From: Powellomyces hirtus
Taxonomy: Eukaryota > Chytridiomycota > Chytridiomycetes > Spizellomycetales > Powellomycetaceae
Length of the DNA stretch: 64,000 nt
Direction: 5' to 3'
NCBI GenBank assembly: GCA_025526995.1
Contig: JAHLKG010000004.1
Coordinates: 62,001-126,000, forward strand
The notes beneath the pieces are model-generated. The model did no database searches. It was given only the letters and a program-made list of their open reading frames with translations, and was not told the DNA's origin. The translations under genes were made by a program, and so were the position numbers. Of this stretch, positions 12,901 through 23,735 are shown piece after piece. Position 1 is the first letter of the stretch. Every line of letters starts with the position of its first letter.

Positions 12901-13172
12901 TGTGATAATGGTGACGGTTGTGCCTCCTTCTTCTTGCTAGTGTCGTTGGCCTCCTCTCCAGTAGACATTGCCAATTCGCCGTCCTTGACGATAGTGTGTT
13001 CAGTTGACGTTTTCCGCAACAGCAATCGTCGGGCGAATAGGTGTTCGGCGGCCTTTCCAGCACTGTCCGACGCACCATCCCTCATATCTGGCAACGACTT
13101 TTTCACGAACCCGCCATCGCCGCCCCGTTGGTCTTCTTCTCGCCGTCGTTCGCTGACATTGCCATCGCTCAT
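9952..13172 (-). CDS. Ras-association-domain scaffold, function unknown
   Basis: Eight exons close in phase: 13172-11753, 11677-11420, 11346-11261, 11171-10884, 10807 to about 10613, 10547-10437, 10354-10150 and 10070-9952. They give about 893 residues. The N-terminal 400 residues are Ser/Thr/Gln-rich and look disordered. A ubiquitin-like stretch (TPVFLYMEDDTCSMF onward) and a second similar stretch (SIPVVVDERVFRTRWVVVE) follow. Then come three basic linkers resembling those before RA domains of fungal MAP3Ks (RRSKLVGLLG, RSMQFLGKKLG, KEKLADFFG). A C-terminal RA-like domain runs from YVVRIYFGNLTY to DERLYDIMLRWSPNDYFLF. This suggests a small-GTPase effector or adaptor; no kinase or SAM domain is present. 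The ATG at 13172 is the first in frame, but an upstream exon is possible. The exon 5 donor is ambiguous (10613 or 10604). Confidence 0.65.
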
Positions 13173-13857
13173 GTCGTGAAATACGCCTTCTTCTAAAGTC
13201 GACTGATTTCCAGCTGAGGCCACTCGTCAGTACTGCTGATCACAGTTGTGTCTGTCGCATAAAGTGTGCAGAAGCTATGGTTCAAACCAAAGGCCACTTG
13301 CAATGCGTTCTGCGATTTGTGTCTGTCGCATAAAGTGTGCAGAAGCTATGGTTCAAACCAAAGGCCACTTGTAATGCGTTCTGCGACCATGAACTGTCAA
13401 GTCATCAACGGTAGCCAAATCCCTTGGTAAAACGCAAATATAAATCTTACATTCCCGGTGCACGGTCACACTGGAGCCGAAATAGTAACAATAACAGGTC
13501 TGACGGGAGAGCGGAGATCAGCTCCGCTCACACTTCGTAAGCGAAGGGCTCCTAGCAAGCTGCGCCACAGTATAACGAAACGTTTTTGGATGTCAAAGAC
13601 CGGCCACTGAAAAGATTGTCCTCCTCGACATAAATTCTTCTGGTCCATAGTTGTATATCCCTTTACGAATGTGTAACAAGCTTTCTTTTAAAGGAACGTC
13701 TGGAGTGTTGCGCGAGACGCATAGGTATTGACAGATGATCGCGTTGTTAAATTTGCGGTCCTACGCGTATGTCACCCGCATTAGTCACTCACGACTCGCC
13801 GAGGTACTTCCTGCATCTTTTTCTTCAGTACAGTTTCTCACAACAAACAATCCAGTC
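13173..13857. promoter_or_regulatory. Divergent spacer, RA scaffold / peroxiredoxin
   Basis: About 685 bases between two start codons on opposite strands, so it should carry both promoters. Apart from the 71-bp tandem duplication nothing coding is seen; a short first exon of the scaffold gene could still hide here. Confidence 0.5.
13246..13387. repeat. 71-bp tandem duplication, two copies
   Basis: Bases 13246-13316 and 13317-13387 are the same 71-bp unit head to tail. I find a single difference, C at 13301 against T at 13372. It lies about 75-215 bp upstream of the RA-scaffold ATG, in the spacer shared with the divergently transcribed peroxiredoxin. Confidence 0.9.
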
Positions 13858-14781
13858 ATGAGCGTAAGAAGCCTTGACCTACATCCTCTTTCCTTCGAGC
13901 ACGTCTCTGACCTACCTCTGGTTGTAGTCAGAGCTGATTGCCGTAGGCGCCCAAATTCCCGACGCCGCCGTCTTCCATTCCGGCAACCCTGACGCTATTG
14001 GAACATGCGCGCTCCCCAAGAAGCTCCAAACCGGAGAATGTAGTACATCGATCCTCATTGCATCTCGTCATCCGCTTTCCCTATTCCTGATTGACCCCAT
14101 CATTCTTACAGTTTTCAAGGGCAAGAAAGTCGTCTTGGTCTTTGTCCCTGCGGCCTTTTCGCCAACCTGCCAAGAACAGCATATCCCGGCTTTCATTGAA
14201 CACCTTGCCGAGTTCCGCTCCAAGGGTGTCGATGCCATACTCGTCGGTGCTGCTGACACGGTCTTTACCATGGACGCTTGGGGCAAGCAGCTTGGCGCCA
14301 AAACTGATATTGTACGTGGGTGGAACGTTTGGTTTACTGAAACACATGACGGAATCGATAGCTAATTTCTTGTCTCACTGCTCTGCATGATTGTTGGGCT
14401 GTCCACAGATCATGATCTCGGACCCTTACACCGAGTTTGCAAAGAAGCTCGGCATCGCGTTTGAGACCCGCGAAGGTACGCTCACATCAGAGCGCTCTTG
14501 GTTCTGAGCAGGTCACCTCTGACTGGTGTGCATCGTGCTGTTTGGTTTGTTTATGTCAGGTATGGGACCTGCTGGTCTCCAGATGGGACCGCGTACCAAG
14601 CGTGCGGCGCTCATTGCCGACAACGGTGTCGTAAAGTGGATTGGGTATGTTTTACCATCCGCTATGTTTTGCGTGGGTAACTCCGTGTCCTGCAGGACGC
14701 TAACAATGGACGTCTTCGACCAGGGTTGACGACAAGGGTCTGAACGTATCTTCCGCCCAATCCGTCTTGTCTCACCTGTAA
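13858..14781 (+). CDS. Peroxiredoxin, AHP1/PMP20 (PRX5) type
   Basis: Thiol peroxidase reducing H2O2 and alkyl hydroperoxides. Six exons (13858-13863, 13928-14039, 14112-14311, 14409-14475, 14560-14644, 14724-14781) sum to 528 nt, 175 residues, the normal size for this class. The peroxidatic Cys sits in FSPTCQEQHIPAF, the Pro-Thr-Cys signature. Further family blocks are DAILVGAADTVFTMDAWGKQ, then DPYTEFAKKLG, then GLQMGPRTKRAALI. The end, VDDKGLNVSSAQSVLSHL, has no peroxisomal -SKL tripeptide, which suggests a cytosolic or mitochondrial AHP1-like enzyme. The first exon codes only Met-Ser before its intron. The last exon must start at 14724 (acceptor CGACCAG); an earlier AG gives a premature stop. 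Confidence 0.93.
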
Positions 14782-15063
14782 TCTCTCTGTCCAGAGCTAT
14801 GTATCGACAATGTGGATCTAAACTAACATCTGGCGAGTATGTAGGCGGAATGGATCTCGATCGGTGTTGTAGGACGAAAATTAGGCATAGATCGTTGTCT
14901 GCAGGCACGGAATCTATAGTATTCATTTGCATATCTAATTATGATCCCTCGCTGGTTTTTGTCGTTTGAACAACAACCGGCAAACAAAATACCGTCAACA
15001 GTAATTTGGAAGAAGCCGAAAATATATGTGGCATGTAAGAGGTAAAACGAGTGACAGATATGA

Positions 15064-15922
15064 TTATCTTGACCCTGAAGTGGCGTGTTTGATGAGCCAA
15101 TTCAGTGTCATGTCGATGTTGGTAGAGTTCTTGGCAGAGATGGAGTAGCATGCGACTTCGCGGCTACCTATGGTTCGCAGGTCACTAGAGAGAACAGCTC
15201 TATCAGGACACGTAAAATGGTAGCACGGCATGGCGCATGGTTGAGACACTTACAGCTTCTCGATAATCTGATCTACTTTCAATGCCCCTGGAAGATCATT
15301 TTTGTTACCGAGCACGAGGACTGGGATGTTGGCGAGCTGCGGCTTCTCGAGGAGCTGGTGGAGTTCTGCTTTGGCTGCTGGCAGCTTTTCGTGGTCGGCA
15401 GCGTCCAACACAAACCTACAAAGATATCTACGTTTAGCCTCAAATCTTCTCTTCAGTAGCCAAGAATACTGCAGCACTTACACTATGGCGTTCACTCCGC
15501 GGCAGTATCGTTCCCACATGCTTCGGAACCGAGCCTGGCCTCCCAAGTCCCACAGCTTCATAACCACGGCTCCCTTTGTCACTTTTCGCATATTGAAGCC
15601 CACGGTTGGGATCATGTCTTCGGTGAATTGTCCGTTCTAAGTGATAGAGGGGATGAGAGAACCGTTGCTGAGATGTGTTGAGCGGAAAAGGCAATCTACA
15701 TACCGCTACCACATTCACTAGAGTTGTTTTCCCCGAGTTTTGTAATCCGACCAGCGTCAATTCCATCTCTGACAGGAGAAGTAATAGGGACATGCAAAAT
15801 GTCAATAGGGAGAACTAAGAAACAAAAACCGCAGAGCAAGAGAAAGCCCGTGGCCACAACTTACCCTGCTTCCAGAAGAGGCTACGCAGCCAGTTCAAGA
15901 AACCCGTAATTAAAGAAGCCAT
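15064..15922 (-). CDS. ARL8: ARL8-type small GTPase
   Basis: Arf-like GTPase that in animals and plants sits on lysosomes/vacuoles and couples them to kinesin transport and tethering. Exons 15922-15865, 15768-15704, 15636-15482, 15415-15254 and 15184-15064 give 186 residues, exactly family length. Visible motifs: [13 protein letters not shown] (P-loop), [10 protein letters not shown] (switch I, the ARL8 wording), [19 protein letters not shown] (switch II) and NKNDLPGA (guanine specificity). The last is the SAK-like [11 protein letters not shown]. The N-terminus begins [11 protein letters not shown], an amphipathic helix; like other ARL8 proteins it lacks the Gly2 myristoylation site of Arfs. 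Convergent with the upstream peroxiredoxin gene and divergent from NOG2. Confidence 0.95.
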
Positions 15923-16688
15923 TGTGATCGTGTGCGGTTGTGAGTGGCGGGGGCGGTAGATACGGGCTGGGTTTGTTTAGATGTTCGTGCGACAGGGAAA
16001 GGGGAACAGGCAGGCGTCGCTGGAGGCTGTCAGAGCCGATAGTCTGCGGAGTTTCGATAGACAACAGACAGAGGCCAAACAAAACGAGAACGGGCGGTGA
16101 TCGTGTTGTTGGTCTACTCTTTATTGAGAAAAGAACTGTGAGAAATGCGGGGGTTACAGGGTAATGGCTGTTTGTCGTTTGTTCGTTCACGAGGGTGTAT
16201 TTTGTGGGTTGTTTGTTGCTCTTTCGCTTTGCTTTGCGTGTGACGTCCAGTTTCCGTTTGGATGAGACGCTCTTTGGCTCTTTTGAGGGGAAGTTGGTTT
16301 GGTCTGGTTTGTTCTGGTTGCAATGCTAAAATGCACGTGGTTCCTATAATAGGGATGGGCTATTTGTAGGTTGCGTTATATCTAGCATGCTCGTTTTATG
16401 ACTGTGCCGCTCGATCATTCTTTTTTGGGGAAAATGGCTTTTGTGTTTGAATTTCCTCGTTTGTCTCACCTGCCACCTTTCTCGACTTTTTTTTTTTTTT
16501 GTTTTTGGTTGGTTATTGGTCGTGAGTTAGCATTCAGTCCGTCGATTGGTATATCGATCACACACTTTACCAGGAACAGCATCCTCGGTCGACCCTCCGC
16601 CGTTAACTGTAGCTGCCCGGCTTTTCGACCTCACGCCCTCCCCCGCTGTCTGTTTCCCAACACCCAATACACCGCTTTCTCATTCACA
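15923..16688. promoter_or_regulatory. Divergent spacer, ARL8 / NOG2
   Basis: About 765 bases between opposite start codons. Contains a T-homopolymer of about 14 near 16487-16500 and many short T-rich runs on the NOG2 side. No reading frame here resembles a known protein; the frame open upstream of the NOG2 ATG is low in conservation and treated as leader. Confidence 0.5.
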
Positions 16689-18954
16689 ATGGGCAAACAA
16701 AAGAAAGAAAAGACCCGCCAGGCCAACGACAAGACGGCCGGGTCGGGTCCGTCCCTCAGCAACATCACCCACGTCAAGGGCGTCAACTTTTACCGCGATG
16801 CCAAAAAAGTGCGGCAAGTCAACATGCTCAAGGGCGGGAAAGCCACCCGCAACGCCGATGGGGAGATTATCAAGGAAGCCGCGTTCCAGTCCCGCTTGGC
16901 GAGTGGGACCATGGCGCGCGTGCAGCCGGACCGGAGATGGTTTGAAAATACTCGCACGATTGGGCAGAATGCGTTGACTGCATTTCGGGAAGCTATGGCG
17001 ACGCAGGCGGACGACCCGTACACGTTCATTATGCGTCAGAATAAGTTGCCGATGAGTCTCTTGACTGACCCGACCAAGATATCCCGCATGCAGCTGTTGG
17101 AAACCGACTCGTTTTCCAACACGTTTGGGCCAAAGGCCCAACGCAAACGACCAAAGCTCAAGGCGGGCACTGTCGACGACCTAGCTGTCAATGTCGATAC
17201 GGCGCTTGATGGGTACGATACCGTCAAGGACCCCAATCTTTTGTCCAACATCCCCACCGATGGACAGATTGACGGCGCCAAGGACCCCTACTTGCGCGCT
17301 GGGCAATCCAAACGTATCTGGAACGAACTCTACAAAGTGCTCGACTCTTCCGACGTTGTGATCCACGTCCTGGACGCCCGCGACCCGATGGGAACCCGCT
17401 GCCGGAACGTCGAGAAGCACTTGAAGGAAGAGGCTAAACACAAGCACCTGATTTTCGTGCTCAACAAGTGCGATCTGGTACCCACCTGGGCCACCGCCAA
17501 ATGGGTCAAGATCCTCTCTAAAGAATATCCCACTCTCGCCTTCCACGCCAGCATCAACAACTCGTTTGGCAAAGGATCCCTGATCCAGCTTCTGCGCCAG
17601 TTCAGCAAACTGCATGCGGACAAGAAACAGATCTCGGTTGGATTCTTTGGATACCCCAACACGGGAAAAAGTTCCATCATCAACACCCTGCGTCAGAAAA
17701 AGGTCTGCACCGTCGCCCCCGTTCCGGGTGAAACCAAAGTCTGGCAATACATCACCCTCATGCGCCGCATCTACCTGATCGATTGCCCCGGTGTCGTGCA
17801 TCCCACGGGCGATGACACCGAGTCCGACCTCGTCCTCCGGGGCATCACACGTATCGAAAACATCTCTGGTCCCGAAAACCACATTCCGGCTGTCCTGGCC
17901 CGCGTGCGACCAGAGTACATGCGTCGAACCTATGGTGTCCGTAGCTGGGAAGACCATGTTGATTTCCTCAGTCAGGTGGCTCGGAGCAGCGGAAAGTTGT
18001 TGAAGGGAGGAGAAGCGGATTTGAGTACGGTTGCAAAGATGATTTTGAATGATTGGCTCCGGGGAAAGATCCCGTACTATGCTATGCCGCCCGATTCGGA
18101 GGAATTTGAGGCTGCCGAGGCCGCGAAACAGGAGGTGAGATTCTTTGAGCTTTGTCTCTTAAGATTAAGACTACAGAACCGAACACTCATGTCATTGGTT
18201 TTTGTTTTACCAGTCTGCCGTCCCCATGGTCCAACAGCTCTTCAGCAAAATCCCCGTCACCACTAAATTCCTCCCTGACGACATGAGGCCGCTCAACGAG
18301 CCCACCGACCCTACCGCCCTCACTGCAGACGACGAAGCCGACGATGACGATGCAGCCGATGAGACTAAAACCGAAACTAAAACCGAGACGGCCGAGGTCA
18401 CGGACTGGGACGAGGTGTTTGAGAGCGTGGTTGGAGATACGGTCGCCGCCATTGAGGGCGCTGAGCCGCCTGCTGAAGTAAAGGAAAACGACGAGGACGA
18501 GGAAGATGATAGTGAGGATGAAGCGTCCGCCGCAGAGGAAGGAGAAGAAGAAGATGTGTCAGCTGACGAACCCACCACCACCACCACACCATCCACCAAA
18601 TCCCGTCTGCTCAAAAAACTAAGCAAAGCCAAAGGCCTCCCCTCCTTTGACGTCACCCCGTCCACCGCATCCACATCCGCGTCCCCCAAATCCACCAAAT
18701 CCACACCGAGCAAAAAGCGCGCGGCCGCCGACGCCGGCGACGACGACGTGTTGTCGTCTGACGACCAAGCCTCGTCGTCTCGCCCGCGCAAATCGCCGCG
18801 CATGACGACCAACAAGAAAAAGATTGGCGAAAACTACTACGAGACGGCCAATGTCAAGAACCGGAACAGAAACAAGACCAAACCCGTGAATCCCAACACG
18901 CTGGCCAAAAAATTGTCCAACACGGGCCTCAAGAAGACGAGCAAGCGGAAATAG
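16689..18954 (+). CDS. NOG2: Nucleolar GTP-binding protein 2 (pre-60S GTPase)
   Basis: GNL2/Nog2 is a circularly permuted GTPase acting on late nucleolar and nucleoplasmic pre-60S particles before export. Two exons, 16689-18134 and 18214-18954, code 728 residues. The permuted order is clear: NKCDLVPTW (G4) near residue 259, then [15 protein letters not shown] (G1) near 320, then DCPGV (G3) near 365. The N-terminus starts [11 protein letters not shown] and carries the NOG2-specific RRWFENTR block. The C-terminal third, mostly in exon 2, is a long acidic region followed by a Lys-rich tail ending KKTSKRK, typical of nucleolar assembly factors. The chosen ATG directly precedes the conserved basic N-terminus although the frame is open further upstream. 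Confidence 0.95.
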
Positions 18955-19549
18955 CGAAACAGAATCGGTTTGGTGGAAAGGAGAGGTGGGGGCGGGTGTG
19001 TGGGAAGTGGGGTGGGGTGTGTTTCAGGGTGGGTGCACCGGCATAATATTTATTCATAACTTGTAGATAAGGTGGTTGTTTGTTTTCCTTTCTTCTCCTG
19101 GAGAGCGCCCATGCTCTCTTTTTATTTTCTTCGTTTCCCGATGCATGAATACAATTCAGAGTTTTTTTCTCTCTACGTTTTGGCCTCTCGAGAGTCGCCC
19201 GGCGCGATCTTTGTTTTTTGTTTTGTTGCTATCTACACTCCCACGTGCGGGTTCATAAGAAATGTGACCAGTCCGATAGGTAGTCCCTACGCGTGCACGC
19301 CCAGCCGTCCCAGCTCAACGAACCGGACCCATCCCTCAAACGGTATGAAGGCACGCTAGATAAAAAAATTCTACACCGGTTCCCCACGTTTGGGAAACGT
19401 TCCGCGCTACCCACAACCCACATTTTCTACCTACATTGAGCGCTTCTTCGCACAATCACAGAAGAGGAGAAACCCGACCTCCCTCGTCACCAGGACCCCT
19501 CGCAGCTGGCACACCTTGTCGCAACCAGCGGCGGCGGGCGGGCGGGTGG
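18955..19549. other. Convergent 3' spacer, NOG2 / FIGNL1
   Basis: About 595 bases between two stop codons facing each other. No recognisable gene. A/T-rich elements around 19048-19060 could serve polyadenylation for NOG2. Confidence 0.5.
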
Positions 19550-22500
19550 TTATGGCGGCGGTGCCGGTCTCGCCACACTTCCAAACTCGCGATCAAACGC
19601 GGTATACATGTCCAAGTCGCCGCGGGACACGCTGGCGCGGACTTGGGTCAAGGCGTCCATAAAGTCGTCGAGGACCACGGGTCGGATGTCGGATACTGTG
19701 CACCAAACAACCAACACCAACACCAACAACATACACACACAGACGGCACAAATTAAGTGACGTAATTACATGTAGCATTTACGTTGGGGGAGTGTACATT
19801 GTGACACGTACCATTCACATTTTGGATATCGTCGATGGCGCGGATGGGGCCTGTGTGTGGGGGCGGACGCACCCCAGTAAGCCGCACAGACTATATCGAA
19901 ACAAGACGTAATGCTCCATAAACGGAATACACTCACCTAACGAAGCCTCGCGCACGAGTCCATCCATATCCGATCCACTGTATCCTACCCACCGACACCA
20001 AAACAGCAGCAGGTGAGGAGCGTAAAACCCACAAAGGGGAGAAACGCAGTGGTGTCGGGGGAAAGAGAACCCGACAAGTCAGGTAGTTACCCTCCGTCTT
20101 GCCCACAATAACATCTAGATCATGATCCGTGAGCGAGTGGGCGAGGGACGCCATTCGGTTTCGGATCATTTGCGTGCGGGCTTGGGCCTCGGGTAGGGGC
20201 ACGTACAACTTTTTGCGGAAGCGGCGCCGGACCGCCTCGTCAATTTCCTGCGGTCTGGTGCACAAAAACAATACGCTGTCAGTCCTCGTGCGCCGCCCGT
20301 TCTCTTGAACCGCACTCGACATTCTTACCTGTTAGTCGCGCCTTGGATGACATGTGAAGGGTTTAGTTGGATCATTCAACTTGCTGCCAGCCGTGCATAG
20401 AACGACACACTCGCCATGGGTGCCAACTCACCAATCATGAGGATCCGATCCTGGGCATCCGTCGCACAGCCATCAAACTGGACCTTGAACAAGCAGCGAA
20501 ACATACAACCATAGAGTCAATCATCGTTGAACCCTAGTTGAATTGATCCATGAAAGTACCAGAAACTCAGTCTTGATGCGCCGGGTAGCATCATGTTCCC
20601 CATCGTTCCGTTTCGATAGGAGAGAGTCAATCTCATCGACAAAGATGACGCTGGGCTGATACACGCGCGCCACTGCAAAGAGGGCACGGACCAGTTTCTC
20701 GCCGTCGCTAAGCACGAACCCCGAGAACGTCAGGTTGAGTCGAGTGTGTCGCGCAACCTAGCCGAACGTTAGGGCTTACCCGATCTAAACATGCGATACA
20801 GAAACAGTGTCAATGACATATCAAGGTGAGGTTTGCTTGACGGGTTGACGTCAAAAACACATACCCATTTTGAGGTCAGCGACGAGGAGCTGATACTAAA
20901 GAAGCTCGCTTTGCACTGACTCGCGATGCATTTACCAATAAGGGTCTTGCCTACCAACACGCTTCCATGTTGAGCACCAGGTACAGGAATCCACCAAAAT
21001 CGAACGAGTACAACCAGTATTCACATACCTGTGCCTATCGTGAAATGAAAGACATGATGGGCGTGATGAGTCAAGGAAGGATCGCAAAAAACAAATCGCG
21101 TCGCCAAACCTGGTGGCCCATACAAAAGTACGCCTACAGAGAGAGAGAGAGAGATGGCATGAGATGAGACAACACTACTACGTTTCACCTCGTGCACCAT
21201 CATACTCTGGGCCAAACACCTCACCTTTAGCCGGCGCTCGTAACCCCTGAAAAATATCTGGACGCAGCATGGGAAACACGACCGTTTCCTTTATGGTTGC
21301 TTTCGCGAGCGCCAGACCCACGATATCGTCCCAGGTGACTTGCGCCACATTATCGAGCATTTCGTTCATGATCGTCTCAATCATTTGCGGGGGGATGTTC
21401 TTTAAGCGTTCATCGGTGACTTTGCTTTGGCCGCCGACAGATTTGCCCGTGCTGCCCCCCACAAACCCAGAAACACCTAGATCAGCAACCTAACCGGTGA
21501 GGATGACCAATGCCAGGCGAATGATAGCTACCGTATCTGATCACAAGCGTCTCGAGTGTTCAGAGGTGAGACAAACTTTTTCCCACGGGCACCGTTTATT
21601 GGGGCATACTCTGCGCCGTCGCTGTCGTCGTCGTCATCTTCATTGGATCGCTTTTCCTTTGCATTAGATCGCTGGGAGTTCCAAAGATCAGCTTTCAGTT
21701 CTCATTGGGATGACTCCAACCGCGGGCAGACACGCAGCTGCAATACATACCATCAATTCGTTTCCAGTCATAAACGGACTTGGATTGGCCTCCACGTTGC
21801 GCTTCTGGCGGCGCTGCGGCCGTTCGTTTTCCTCCTCACCATCCGTCTCCACCGCTCGTCTCTAAAATTTCACAAAGTATGGATTCAGCGCTCAGTGTAG
21901 TTCTGTTGCTCCCACTGTGGCACACGTCATACCTTAGGCTTCTCTGCAGCCGGAGTCGCTCGCCCACCCCGTTTACAATTGGTGCATGACGCAATGCTGG
22001 TAACCGTCGGTTGCCGCGGTGGGTACTTTGCAAGCGTTTGGGTAGCCTTTTCACATGTCACTTTTTTCAGGACAGCAGCCATGGGAGCCATAGGAGAAGT
22101 CACGGGAGCTACTGGGGCCGAGCGGGGAACAAGTATTGGATCTAGGGGCTTGTATCTCGGGTTAGCGGCCGGTGCAGGCTTACTTCCCACAAGGCCATGG
22201 CCATCTTTCGGTTTGTAAAATCGGGCGAGCTTGTAGTTTTCGGGAAGTGGTCGCTGGGGCAGATTGAGCTTGCTAGGGATCTACATACAAGCGGAAACAT
22301 GCCCGCGGATGAGAACACAGCCATCTGAAAGACAGCAAACAAGCTGCGCCATATCTATTGCAACAACTCAAGCTTCTACCTTGAGTTCTCCCGTGATGGG
22401 TGCTCCGTCGCAAAATAGCACATGCTTTCCACCAGCAGCTGGAGCACCTCCCCTCCGCTGGTCCAAAATCGCATTCACACGGGCCGCAATCGAGTTCTCG

Positions 22501-23104
22501 TTCATAGCATCAAATTCCGCTTTCATTGCTTCATGGTACGATTCCAGAGTCTATGTAGCATATGCACAACCGTACATCAGTCTTCATCGCGCATCAATGT
22601 CCGCTCACTGCGAATACAGCCGTCTTCATACCGCTTGCAGCAATTTATTCGTATTCGCGCGCTGCCGTAGACTGAGAAGTGGTTCGGTGTTTGTCCATTT
22701 TTTGATATCCTCTTTGCTGAGTTTTTCTTTCTGCACCACTGGAACTGCATTTGCAGCGGGCGGTGCTTTGTTTTTTGAGCCGGCGGAGGTTGTTTCTGGT
22801 GGAGAGATCGAGGGGGTTGGAATGCTCAATTTGCCGTTGAGTTCGTTCAGCTCTTCGTTCACCACTAAGAGTGCTCCTCTGTAGGCATCTGTGGATTGAA
22901 TCAGCCAAACTTTGAGACATCACACCAACACATCTCCCGCATGAGTCATTCCCACGCACCAGCGACTGAGAGGGTTTTCTTGGTAGATGTAGCATCCCCA
23001 TCGCCAGGCAAAGTCTGTTTGTTATCTGAAGCGGCTTGACGAGTGGTTGCAGCAAAATAGTAGTGCTGAAAGCGACGCAGTCTATCTCTATTCTTGTCGT
23101 CCAT
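19550..23104 (-). CDS. FIGNL1: FIGNL1-type AAA ATPase (fidgetin-like 1), 18 exons with microexons
   Basis: Meiotic-clade AAA ATPase; FIGNL1 relatives dismantle RAD51 filaments and some act on microtubules. The proposed model runs 23104-22963, 22888-22632, 22550-22380, 22280-21933, 21861-21751, 21671-21532, 21451-21225, 21133-21110, 21034-21029, 20950-20865, 20784-20780, 20707-20560, 20483-20432, 20341-20329, 20254-20091, 19984-19937, 19850-19812 and 19695-19550. It sums to 2,127 nt, 708 residues, every junction in phase. Motifs: [28 protein letters not shown] (Walker A across three exons), [26 protein letters not shown] (Walker B), MI|GATNR|PQEID (sensor 1), [14 protein letters not shown] (sensor 2 side) and a Vps4-type C-terminal helix. 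Exons of 24, 6, 5 and 13 nt encode catalytic-core pieces. The exon 7 acceptor at 21451 was chosen by phase and has a poor pyrimidine tract; the exon 8 donor GTTTGG is atypical. Confidence 0.88.
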
Positions 23105-23735
23105 GTGCAATTGTGGTCATGGGCGTGGAATGATGGTTGGAGATGCACAGCCACAAACTGTCATTGCAAATGGGACGCTGTCATTCCTGTGATAATGTCA
23201 ATACCGTCGAAACTATGACTGATACACATTACGTAAACGCTCCATGATTTGGCCGCGCGCATGCGCATGATGAGAAGATTCGTAAAGTAGTTAAGCTGTA
23301 AGCCCGCTTGCGCGGGAGGGGCGCTCTGGACGATGCATATCCAGACTCAGCAAAGCTGCAGTGCTATAGGTAAACAACACAAGTGACATTTCCAGCCAGC
23401 TCAGCCTGATCTTCATTGTCAAAGGCTGAAAGGAGAAAGAGAGAGAAACAGTCACTGTGCTGCCACAATCTCATCCAGTCATCAGTGGGGAGGTTTTGTG
23501 TCTCATATGCATTTGCAAGGATGGTCTTCGAAAAATCCTGTCATTGGGTTGCGTTTCTTTGCTGGTGAATCAATTACAAATCAACTAATGTTTCGCTTAT
23601 TTGGCGGAAGACTTCTGTCCTTTCGTCCAGAAAACAAAGACAGGTGTATTAAAGATATGACAATATAAAGTCCGGCATGCATAAAAATATCCGATGATCC
23701 CAGGGGCGAGAGGAAATGAATGGAGAAAGGAGGAT
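23105..23735. other. Spacer between FIGNL1 start and acyl-CoA oxidase stop
   Basis: About 630 bases holding the FIGNL1 promoter and the oxidase 3' flank. A small GC-rich inverted repeat, CCCGCTTGCGCGGG, lies near 23303-23316. No coding frame recognised. Confidence 0.45.

Noticed and set aside
17181..17957. 258-codon frame antisense to NOG2
   Set aside because: Mirror of the conserved GTPase domain on the other strand; no independent support.
21035..21109. FIGNL1 without the 6-nt exon (direct junction 21110 to 20950)
   Set aside because: Phase is kept but Walker A becomes GPPGKT; the intact motif from a consensus-flanked 6-nt exon is far more likely as the main form.
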